40,019 nucleotides of DNA. Origin: CAYVQU01 sp964453155. GTDB taxonomy: Bacteria; Chloroflexota; Anaerolineae; Anaerolineales; UBA11858. Position numbers and translations under genes: made by a program. The notes under the pieces are model-generated. The model saw only the letters and a program-made list of their open reading frames with translations. It was not told the DNA's origin and searched no databases. Where the stretch lies: positions 1 to 40,019 of the forward strand of contig CAYVQU010000029.1 of NCBI GenBank assembly GCA_964453155.1. The letters run 5' to 3'. Of the stretch, positions 26,806 through 33,903 are shown in pieces; the first letter of the stretch is position 1, and every line of letters starts with the position of its first letter.

Positions 26806-26844
26806 CGCCTTAAAAATATAACCGGTAGACTGAAAATAAATCAT

Positions 26845-27843
26845 ATGACACAAGATAAATCTGAAAATCGCAACGGAGATATGGTAATCGTCAAAGACCT
26901 GGTGAAGTATTTCCCGGTCCGAGGGGGTGTGCTCAGAAGAATAGTGAACTGGGTCCAGGCAGTAGATGGGGTCAGCTTTACAATTCGAGAAGGAGAAACA
27001 TTAGGACTGGTGGGGGAATCGGGCTGCGGAAAATCCACTGTTGGTCGCACCATCCTTAACTTGCTAGAGCCTACGAGTGGATCGGTGGAATTTGACGGTA
27101 CTCGAGTTTTTGATCTTCAGAAGAAGGATCTGAAACCGCTGCGAAGAGATATGCAGATTATCTTCCAAGATCCATACGCCTCCCTAAACCCTCGCAAACC
27201 AGTAAGTGATTCGATTATGGCCGGTCTCAATATCCATAAAATTGGCCGTCCAAAAGAACGCGCCGAAAAGGTGATGGAGATGCTGCATCGCGTTGGCTTA
27301 GAAGAGTATCATGCCCACCGATACCCGCATGAATTCTCCGGCGGGCAGCGCCAAAGAATTGGTATTGCGCGGTCGATCATAATGAATCCCAAGTTCATCA
27401 TCTGCGATGAACCAGTGTCCGCTTTGGATGTTTCCATTCAATCCCAGGTACTCAACCTGCTCATGGATTTACAGGAAGAATTTGATCTCACATACTTGTT
27501 TATCGCCCATAACCTTTCGGTTGTTGAGCATATTTCAGATCGAGTCGCGGTCATGTACCTTGGAAAAATCGTGGAACTTGCTCCCCGGGACGAATTGTTC
27601 AGGAATCCCCTCCACCCTTATACGCAAGCACTGATATCCGCCATACCGATTCCCAAGCCAAACCTGAAACGCGAGCGCACGATTTTACAAGGAGAAGTGC
27701 CAAGTCCCTTGAATCCACCCACTGGATGCCGTTTCCACCCCCGCTGCCCGGTGGCCATGGACACCTGCTCACAGGAGGAACCCAAGTTCCTGGAAAATCG
27801 ACCGGATCATTGGGTGGCCTGCCTCAAAGTTGAGGCGGATTGA
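26845..27843 (+). CDS. Peptide-type ABC transporter ATPase, DppF/OppF family
   Basis: A 332-residue ATP-binding subunit forming the heterodimer with the DppD protein. Walker A is GESGCGKST, the Q-loop is FQDPYASLNPR (the usual DppF form), the signature is FSGGQRQRIGIARS and Walker B is FIICDEPVSALD. The C-terminal cysteine-containing tail reads TGCRFHPRCPVAMDTC. The VRGGVLRRIVNWVQAVDGVSF insertion before Walker A is typical of DppF. Only a poor ribosome site precedes ATG 26845. It ends the five-gene importer unit and is followed by an R2 repeat. Confidence 0.93.
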   Translation: MTQDKSENRNGDMVIVKDLVKYFPVRGGVLRRIVNWVQAVDGVSFTIREGETLGLVGESGCGKSTVGRTILNLLEPTSGSVEFDGTRVFDLQKKDLKPLRRDMQIIFQDPYASLNPRKPVSDSIMAGLNIHKIGRPKERAEKVMEMLHRVGLEEYHAHRYPHEFSGGQRQRIGIARSIIMNPKFIICDEPVSALDVSIQSQVLNLLMDLQEEFDLTYLFIAHNLSVVEHISDRVAVMYLGKIVELAPRDELFRNPLHPYTQALISAIPIPKPNLKRERTILQGEVPSPLNPPTGCRFHPRCPVAMDTCSQEEPKFLENRPDHWVACLKVEAD

Positions 27844-27874
27844 TAATTTTCAATACAAAAAATGATCCAGATTT

Positions 27875-27946
27875 CACCGCAGAGTCGCAGAGTTCGCTGA
27901 GTTTTCTAATGACAAGCATCTCTGCGCTCTCCGCGTCTCTGTGGTT
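27875..27946. repeat. Dispersed repeat family R2, copy c
   Basis: CACCGCAGAGTCGCAGAG starts the element and CCGCGTCTCTGTGGT ends it as an imperfect inverted match. It lies in the 205-base gap after the ABC operon; no clear terminator is otherwise visible there. Confidence 0.72.
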
Positions 27947-28048
27947 AATTTGATCCAATCCTATTCAGCAGGGTATCCGCGTCCCATTCCATTTCTAAGT
28001 AAATCACCAATTTTGAACAAGTAACCAAAAAATTATAGGAGTGCAAAC

Positions 28049-29284
28049 ATGGTCAAAGTATTGGTCGTCGGAGCTGGGGCCCAAGGCGGACCCTGCGCGT
28101 CAGTATTAGCGGGTGAAAGTGCAGTCACTGAAGTGCGCTTAGGGGATATCAATCTCGAGACTGCTCAAAAAGTGGTTGCCAAAATTGGTAGTGACAAAAT
28201 TCAGGCCATTAAATTGGATGCCAGCAATCTCGAAAATCTCATTGCCGCGGCCGAGGGGGTGGACCTCATCATGAACTTCACCCTGCTCAAATTCAATGCC
28301 CTCATCATGCAAGCGGCCCTGGCTGTCCAGGCCCATTATATCGATACGGCCTGCGGCGGCGAATTTTTGGAGAACTTGATTGAAGCCGACGAACCCGATC
28401 TGCATCAGGATTTTGTGAATATTGGAAAAACGGCCCTGGCGGGCTGTGGCTTTGCGCCCGGGATTGCCAATGTCATGACCCGCTACGCCTGCGACCAAAT
28501 GGAACGCGTCGACGAAATTGTCATCCGCGCTGGACGGGGATATAGCGGCGGCACCGACGAAGTGGTCAGTGCTTGGAAACCGACCTGGTCCCCCGAAATA
28601 TTGCTCGAAGATTATTCCGAAGACCCCCTCTTGTTGATCGATGGCAAGTTCGAATACGTTCCCATCTTTAGCAATCCCGAGACCTACACCTTCCCGGAAC
28701 CTCTTGGGGAGGTGCTGCTCTCATCTCACATGCACGAAGAACCCTATATGATTCCCAAGTTTTATCTTGACAAAGGGCTGAAATTCCTGGATTTCAAATA
28801 CCCGGTCGATAAAACCGTGGGGGCTTTCATCAAAATGGGTTTTGCCACCGACGAGGCCATCGAAGTCAATGGAATGCAGGTCGTCCCGCGGGATGTGTTG
28901 ATGAAAGTGGTTCAACGCCCTGCAAACGCGTTTCTGAAAGAAAACGAAACCACCATCTTACAATCCGAACTCACTGGGATCATGGACGTCACCGTAACTG
29001 GTCAGCAAAATGGTGAAGACATTACCCATACCACCAGCTACTTCTTCACAGATGGACCCAACAAAGAGCGCCAGAAAAAATTATACGCGGCCTATGGCAC
29101 CACACTGCTCCATGTCGCGCTGCCCGCCATGGTCGGTGCTCAGATGTGCCTGGATGGCACCGCAGGCCCCGGCGTCATCACCCCTGATAGTCTCGATCCG
29201 CAAATGTTTTTTGAGGGTATGGCCGCCCGCGGGATCCCGTTTGAGTTTGACGAAAAAATCACCAAACACACCGTCGTCCGCTAA
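28049..29284 (+). CDS. Saccharopine dehydrogenase-family oxidoreductase
   Basis: A 411-residue Rossmann-fold dehydrogenase. MVKVLVVGAGAQGGPCASVLA holds the nucleotide loop at about 8-13, LGDIN ends the second strand with the acidic residue that favours NAD, and GCGFAPGIANVMTRYA corresponds to the GxxPGxxN block of the family. It is more distant from the SDH-like pair at 7344-8483 and 32767-33900 than those are from each other and lacks their C-terminal WGGxAAYYKN block. Family reactions form or break a secondary amine between an amino acid and a keto acid or aldehyde. TAGGAG lies 8 bases before the ATG. It follows the ABC importer and precedes the second Lrp/AsnC gene, so it may handle the imported compound first (inference). 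Confidence 0.83.
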   Translation: MVKVLVVGAGAQGGPCASVLAGESAVTEVRLGDINLETAQKVVAKIGSDKIQAIKLDASNLENLIAAAEGVDLIMNFTLLKFNALIMQAALAVQAHYIDTACGGEFLENLIEADEPDLHQDFVNIGKTALAGCGFAPGIANVMTRYACDQMERVDEIVIRAGRGYSGGTDEVVSAWKPTWSPEILLEDYSEDPLLLIDGKFEYVPIFSNPETYTFPEPLGEVLLSSHMHEEPYMIPKFYLDKGLKFLDFKYPVDKTVGAFIKMGFATDEAIEVNGMQVVPRDVLMKVVQRPANAFLKENETTILQSELTGIMDVTVTGQQNGEDITHTTSYFFTDGPNKERQKKLYAAYGTTLLHVALPAMVGAQMCLDGTAGPGVITPDSLDPQMFFEGMAARGIPFEFDEKITKHTVVR

Positions 29285-29372
29285 GCAGTCCCAAAACAAC
29301 GAAATCGCACTTTAACAACTAAATAGTTAATCGCAGGAGAACAACGGAATAGGCAATAATTGTGTTGAAATT

Positions 29373-29453
29373 GTGACAAATTTGCACTAAATATGGAATT
29401 AAGTAACAAATATGCATTAAATATCTTGAATTAGTGTCGATATATGCTAAAAT
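29373..29453 (+). promoter_or_regulatory. Three imperfect AT-rich tandem repeats upstream of Lrp/AsnC gene
   Basis: ACAAATTTGCACTAAATAT begins at 29376, ACAAATATGCATTAAATAT begins at 29406, and TCGATATATGCTAAAATTA begins at about 29436. The spacing is about 30 bp, near three helical turns, so the copies face the same side of the DNA. Lrp-type octamers often bind such phased sites and wrap DNA, so autoregulation is the likely role. Confidence 0.55.
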
Positions 29454-29487
29454 TAGTTTGAATAAAACAACGAGGTATTTAATCGAA

Positions 29488-30003
29488 ATGAGTCACCCAG
29501 AAAACAATTCTTCCACCAGCATTGATGCCACCGATTTACAGATCATCAAAATTTTGAATTCCGATGGCCGGACCCCGTTTTCGCAAATCGCCCAGAAATT
29601 GGGCGTCTCTACGGGAATGATCCGGCAGCGTTATCATCGCCTGGTTGAAGAAGGAGTGCTCCAGGTTGTGGCGGTGACGAACCCCCTGCTAATGGGCTTC
29701 ACGACCATGGCTCAAATCGGGGTGAAAGTGGATGTCGGCCGTTTGAAAGAAATCGCCGATCAAATCGCCGCCTTTGAGGAAGTTATTTATCTGGTATTGG
29801 TTACCGGTAGTTACGATCTTCATATTGAGATCGTTTGTCGGGATAAATCTCACCTGCTTGATTTTTTGACCACCAAACTGCATACGGTCGAGGGGATAAA
29901 AGATTCTGAGACCTTTATTTGCATGGAGATAGCCAAGGAGGTTTACACCTGGACTGGATATTTAGATACTAATCAACACTTAAAGATATCTGCGAAGAAG
30001 TAG
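29488..30003 (+). CDS. Lrp/AsnC-family transcriptional regulator
   Basis: A regulator of 171 residues from ATG 29488; an in-frame GTG at 29434 would place the start inside the upstream repeats and is less likely. The AsnC helix-turn-helix is clear (DATDLQIIKILNSDGRTPFSQIAQKLGVS), and the RAM domain follows (MAQIGVKVDVGRLKEIADQI, VLVTGSYDLHIEIVC). It is not a close copy of the protein at 21252-21755. A GAGG lies about 12 bases upstream. It precedes the cyclodeaminase-like and aminotransferase genes in the same direction and probably controls them in response to an amino acid. Confidence 0.88.
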   Translation: MSHPENNSSTSIDATDLQIIKILNSDGRTPFSQIAQKLGVSTGMIRQRYHRLVEEGVLQVVAVTNPLLMGFTTMAQIGVKVDVGRLKEIADQIAAFEEVIYLVLVTGSYDLHIEIVCRDKSHLLDFLTTKLHTVEGIKDSETFICMEIAKEVYTWTGYLDTNQHLKISAKK

Positions 30004-30050
30004 ATTTCGGATCGCATTTTGATTTGCCAATTTAAATTGAAACCGAAATC
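30003..30050. other. Inverted repeat after the Lrp/AsnC gene
   Basis: GATTTCGG (30003-30010) and CCGAAATC (30043-30050) are perfect reverse complements around 32 AT-rich bases. It begins at the stop codon. With no T-run it is not a standard terminator. Confidence 0.45.
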
Positions 30051-30056
30051 TGCCCA

Positions 30057-30107
30057 GGTGTGGCAGCAAAGCATTACGTTATTGTTTCAACTAGAAACTG
30101 CCACACC
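30057..30107. other. 10-bp inverted repeat in the leader of the cyclodeaminase-like gene
   Basis: GGTGTGGCAG (30057-30066) and CTGCCACACC (30098-30107) pair perfectly around a 31-base interval, about 70 bp before the next start codon. It could be a leader-RNA stem or two operator half-sites. It matches no riboswitch I recognise. Confidence 0.45.
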
Positions 30108-30174
30108 CAACTTCATTGGGAGTAAATTTCCCAAATGGTCATAATTTTCACATGTAAGTTTACGAGAAAATGTT

Positions 30175-31164
30175 ATGCCTATTCCAGAATACATCCTCTA
30201 TTTAACTGAAGCCGATGTCCAACAAACCGTGACCGTGGCTGAAGCTGTCGATCTAGCCGAAAAAGGCATCCAGGCTGATGGTGCCGGCAAGGTCAAAGGT
30301 GATAAGTTCTACATGGACGTCAATGATGATGGCTTTATCAAACCTTTCTCAGGCTATATCGCCGGAGAAGAGTTTGCCTATGTAAAATCTTTTAGTTATT
30401 TCCCTGGTAATCCGGAGAAATATAACCGTCCAACCACCTCCTCCCAGGTGATTCTGCTCGATTACGAAACCGGATTACCCACCTGTTACATGAGTGCCAA
30501 TTGGGTTACCGGGCTGAAGACCGCGGCCTCCACTGTGGTGTCGACCTCCTATTTGGCCTGCCCGAAATCAGAGACAGTAACAATTTTTGGGGCCGGCACC
30601 CTTGGGCGGCTGCACCTGAGGGCTTTGGCCAAACGTTTTGATCTCAAACAAGCCTATTTTGTCGATATCGTCCCAGAAGTGGCTGAAACCTGCGCCGCCG
30701 AACTCCATGAGCAATTGGGATTCCCAGTTACCGCGATCTTAATCGATGAGCGGGAGACCGCCGTCCGGCAGTCGGATATTATTTTTACGGTCACCACCGG
30801 CAGTCAGGAGCTGGTCTACCACGAGTGGCTTAAGCCGGGTGCTTTTGTTGCCCGGTTAGGATCATATAAAGAAGTTCACGAAGATGTGATCACCAAAGCC
30901 GATAAAGTGATCTTCGACCGTTGGAAATATGTCAGCCCCAGAATTCCAGAGGTGGTCGAACTCATTCAGGCTGGAAAATTTACCCGAGAGAGCATCCACG
31001 CCGAGTGGCCTGATATTGTCGCCGGGAAATTCCCCGTCCGCGAATCGGATGACGAAATTATCGTATTCATCGCCCTGGGAATTTGGGGCGAGTACGCCGC
31101 CATTCTGCCCGAAGTATTTCGCAAAGCAAAAGCAAAGGGGTTAGGGCAGAAATTGCCCTTTTAG
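30175..31164 (+). CDS. Ornithine cyclodeaminase/mu-crystallin family protein
   Basis: A 329-residue NAD(P)-binding protein of the ornithine cyclodeaminase, mu-crystallin and alanine dehydrogenase family. The nucleotide loop is TIFGAGTLGRLHLRAL at about 139-154, and the substrate domain contains FAYVKSFSYFPGN (Lys equivalent to the catalytic lysine). The usual RTAA motif, whose Arg binds the substrate carboxylate, reads GLKTAAST here, and an upstream Arg position appears as KGDKFYM. Two Arg-to-Lys changes suggest an altered substrate, perhaps a larger or methylated amine. Family activities include imino-acid reduction and cyclisation with loss of ammonia. It lies between an Lrp/AsnC gene and an aminotransferase gene. 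The ribosome site is weak. Confidence 0.82.
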   Translation: MPIPEYILYLTEADVQQTVTVAEAVDLAEKGIQADGAGKVKGDKFYMDVNDDGFIKPFSGYIAGEEFAYVKSFSYFPGNPEKYNRPTTSSQVILLDYETGLPTCYMSANWVTGLKTAASTVVSTSYLACPKSETVTIFGAGTLGRLHLRALAKRFDLKQAYFVDIVPEVAETCAAELHEQLGFPVTAILIDERETAVRQSDIIFTVTTGSQELVYHEWLKPGAFVARLGSYKEVHEDVITKADKVIFDRWKYVSPRIPEVVELIQAGKFTRESIHAEWPDIVAGKFPVRESDDEIIVFIALGIWGEYAAILPEVFRKAKAKGLGQKLPF

Positions 31165-31180
31165 TTAAATTTCTTATTAA

Positions 31181-31260
31181 ACCTCATTGCGAACGCAGTG
31201 AAGCAATCTGACTACCATCTGAGAGATTGCCTCGTCGGCTCTACCTCCTCGCAATGATGT
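31181..31260. repeat. Dispersed repeat family R1, copy d
   Basis: CTCATTGCGAACGCAGTGAAGCAATCT at the left (given here across 31182-31208) is mirrored by AGATTGCCTCGTC and CTCGCAATGA at the right. It occupies most of the gap between the cyclodeaminase-like gene and the aminotransferase gene. Confidence 0.78.
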
Positions 31261-31300
31261 ATATAAATGCTAATTAAATTTTTTTGAAGGAGAGATTCAC

Positions 31301-32611
31301 ATGAGTATGCAAGGACCGAAGACCAACGAACTGTTTGAGCGCGCTTTAGCCGTAATGCCTTATGGCGTCAATTCCAACTTCCGATATTGGGGCGATGACG
31401 ATACCCTGGTCATCTCCAAAGGTGAGGGCGCCTATGTATATGATGCTGACGGTAAAAAATATATTGACTACCGGTTAGGATTTGGTCCCATCATATTGGG
31501 ACATGGGGATGAGACTGTCACGAAAGCCGTTCAAGAAGCGATTGAAGGTGGTACCGTCTTTGCCTGGACAACGCCTTATGAAATTGAGCTGTGTGAACGC
31601 ATCACCAAAATGTGCAAAGTGGACAAAGTCCGCCTGACCAATACGGGCACTGAAGCCACCATGCACGCTTTGCGTATCGCCCGGGCCTATACCGGTCGCG
31701 AAAAATTCATCAAATTCGAAGGCCAATATCACGGCATGGCCGACTACTTTATGTTCAGCACAGCCTCCGCCTATCCGGGCGCATTGGGTTCCAAACGTAG
31801 CCCGATTAATGTCCAGGCCACTTCTGGCATCCCCAAAGGGATCAATCAATACGTAATCAACTTGCCCTTCAATGATTTTGAGCGTCTGGAAGAAACTTTG
31901 GCGGCTCACTGGTTCGATATCGCGGCGATTTTTGTTGAGCCGATGTTAGGGAACGCCGCCGGTATTATGCCCAAACCGGGTTATCTTGAGAAAATGCGCG
32001 AACTGTGCACCAAGTACGGCGTTGTGCTGGTTTTCGATGAAGTCAAAACCGGGTTCCGGATGGCCAATGGTGGCGCCCAAGAGTATTTCGATATTAAAGC
32101 TGATCTGGTGACCTACGCTAAAGCATTAGGCAATGGTTATCCGATTGCCGCCATCGCGGGCAAAGAAGAAGTCATGATGACGATTGAGCCTGGAAAAATG
32201 GCTCATGGCGGCACATATTCTGGGAACGTAGCTGGCGCGGCGGCCGGGGTTGCCACGCTCAAGCTGCTCGAAACCGAACCCATCATCGAAACCATTAATA
32301 AACGCGGCAAAGTCCTGATGACGGGGATTAGTGAAATTCTCACCGAAGCTGACATACCGCACTACCTCCCCGGTGTGCCCTCCATGTTTGGGATTGTGAT
32401 GGGTGTTGAGTCCGAACCTCATGATTTCCGCGATTACTTCGAGGGTGATGGTGAACTTTTCGAAGAATTAGCCCTCGAACTCATTGCCCGCGGCGTCCAG
32501 CCCGACGGGGATGCCCGCGAACCATTCTTCTTATGCGCAGCCTTGAGCGAAGAAGATGTAGCCGAAACCCTGAACGTCTTCAATGACGCTCTCAGAGCGG
32601 CTAAAGGCTAG
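31301..32611 (+). CDS. Class III aminotransferase, glutamate-1-semialdehyde aminomutase-like
   Basis: A 436-residue PLP enzyme of fold type I, class III, in the GSAM-like subgroup. It shows NTGTEATMHALRIARAYTGR at about 114-133 (phosphate-binding turn), YHGMADYF, FDEVKTGFR with cofactor-binding Asp246, and TYAKALGNGYP with Schiff-base Lys274, then HGGTYSGN. AAGGAG lies 9 bases before the ATG. True haem-pathway GSAM genes normally sit with tetrapyrrole genes; here the neighbours are amine-catabolic, so an aminotransferase or 2,3-aminomutase-like reaction on an amino acid is more likely than haem synthesis (inference). Confidence 0.87.
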   Translation: MSMQGPKTNELFERALAVMPYGVNSNFRYWGDDDTLVISKGEGAYVYDADGKKYIDYRLGFGPIILGHGDETVTKAVQEAIEGGTVFAWTTPYEIELCERITKMCKVDKVRLTNTGTEATMHALRIARAYTGREKFIKFEGQYHGMADYFMFSTASAYPGALGSKRSPINVQATSGIPKGINQYVINLPFNDFERLEETLAAHWFDIAAIFVEPMLGNAAGIMPKPGYLEKMRELCTKYGVVLVFDEVKTGFRMANGGAQEYFDIKADLVTYAKALGNGYPIAAIAGKEEVMMTIEPGKMAHGGTYSGNVAGAAAGVATLKLLETEPIIETINKRGKVLMTGISEILTEADIPHYLPGVPSMFGIVMGVESEPHDFRDYFEGDGELFEELALELIARGVQPDGDAREPFFLCAALSEEDVAETLNVFNDALRAAKG

Positions 32612-32635
32612 ATTGCGATAGCTTGAACCAAAATT

Positions 32636-32736
32636 AGCGTCATTGCGAGTTTCTGAACGAAGTTCAGGCAAGCGAAGCAATCTACATGACTATTTTGGAG
32701 ATTGGTTCGGCGGAAAAACTGCCTCGCAATGACGTT
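32636..32736. repeat. Dispersed repeat family R1, copy e
   Basis: AGCGTCATTGCGAG on the left and CTCGCAATGACGTT on the right form inverted ends. GAAGCAATCT occurs inside, and the sequence GCGGAAAAACTGCCTCGCAA nearly repeats copy a. It fills most of the 155-base gap before the SDH-like gene. Confidence 0.8.
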
Positions 32737-32766
32737 AACTGATTTATGTTCGATTAGGAGAACCTA

Positions 32767-33900
32767 ATGCGTGTATTAGTGCTCGGTGGTGCGGGGGCAG
32801 TTTGTAAAGAAACGACCCGCGATTTAGCCCTAACCAGTAACTTCGATGAAATCATGGTGGCTGATTACAATTTAGCCGCGGCGGATGCCTTGGTAGCTGA
32901 CATCGGTGATCCCCGGTTAAAAACGGTGTTTTTTGACGCCAATGATTACGACTCCATGGTGAAACTTTTCCCCGGCTACGATGTGGTCGTCAATGGTTTG
33001 CCTTGGAAATATGATGTTCCAGTCACCAAAGCCTGTGTAGAAGTTGGGGTGAACGGCCTCGACGTTTCGACTGAAGAAGAACAGTGGGATTTCCATGAGA
33101 CCGCGGTCGAAAAAGATATGCTCTTCATCCCCGGTGTAGGTGCTACCCCTGGGATTACTAACGTGATGGCCCGCAATGCTGTCAGCCAGATGGACAAGGT
33201 CAATGACATCCAGATCAACTTTGCCGCATTTCGCAGCCCGGCTCCAGCCCCCGGGTTGCTGATCACATTCCTCTACGAGTTCCACCCGGTGACTGAAGAA
33301 CGCTGTTACTACAAAGACGGTGAATTCGTCTGGGTACCCCCATTCGAAGGGGCCAAGAAGGTCGATTTTGGTGGCGAAATTGGCGTTCAAGAAGCCTACT
33401 ATGTCCCCCATACTGAAACCTCCACCATCCCCGGCGCCCTCGGGGTTGATTCGGTGTCGGTCCGGGGTACATTCCCGCCCCATGCTATTAAACTGGCTCG
33501 CGCCTTGCTGCAAGCCGGACTCTTTAGTGAAGAACCCCTCACCGTTCAGGGCGTCGAGACCACCGCGTTTTCGATGATCCACGATCTTTTGCTGGAATTA
33601 CCCGAAACCAAAGTGACCCCGTTGTGGTCGTACGGTCTGGTGGTGGAAGTTTTCGGTGAGAAAGATGGCAAAGACATCAAGATTACCCACCAGTCCCAAC
33701 ACCCACCCATGAACGAGTGGGGTGGTGAAGCGGCGTATTATAAAAATATTGGTATCCCCCTGAGCATCGGTGCCCAGATGATCGCCCGCGGCGATTTCAA
33801 AGAGCGTGGTGTTCTACCTCCTGAATCCGTGATCACCCCCGCGCCTTTCTTTGCCGAATTGGAGCAGCGGGGTATAAAAGTTATAAAAAAGGTCGAGTGA
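32767..33900 (+). CDS. Saccharopine dehydrogenase-like NAD(P)-binding oxidoreductase, paralogue
   Basis: A 377-residue paralogue of the protein at 7344-8483. MRVLVLGGAGAVCKETTRDLA carries the Rossmann loop at about 7-12, and the GVGATPGITNVMARNA, QINFAAFR, APAPGLL, WGGEAAYYKN and PLSIGAQMIARGD blocks are shared. The family works on the C-N bond of saccharopine-like or carboxynorspermidine-like compounds using NAD(P). TAGGAG lies 7 bases before the ATG. It overlaps functionally with the aldehyde dehydrogenase that starts 3 bases after its stop, so the two are translationally coupled, and an MttB gene follows. The same SDH-like/MttB association on both arms argues that the enzymes act in one pathway. 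Confidence 0.84.
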   Translation: MRVLVLGGAGAVCKETTRDLALTSNFDEIMVADYNLAAADALVADIGDPRLKTVFFDANDYDSMVKLFPGYDVVVNGLPWKYDVPVTKACVEVGVNGLDVSTEEEQWDFHETAVEKDMLFIPGVGATPGITNVMARNAVSQMDKVNDIQINFAAFRSPAPAPGLLITFLYEFHPVTEERCYYKDGEFVWVPPFEGAKKVDFGGEIGVQEAYYVPHTETSTIPGALGVDSVSVRGTFPPHAIKLARALLQAGLFSEEPLTVQGVETTAFSMIHDLLLELPETKVTPLWSYGLVVEVFGEKDGKDIKITHQSQHPPMNEWGGEAAYYKNIGIPLSIGAQMIARGDFKERGVLPPESVITPAPFFAELEQRGIKVIKKVE

Positions 33901-33903
33901 GAT

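Noticed and set aside
29434..29487. GTG start for the second Lrp/AsnC gene
   Set aside because: It would place coding sequence within the tandem repeats; ATG 29488 fits the domain start better.
31301..32611. Haem-pathway HemL
   Set aside because: Motifs fit the GSAM-like group, but no other tetrapyrrole synthesis gene is nearby (the URO-D-family protein at 3120-4316 is on the other arm and atypical), so I did not give the hemL symbol.
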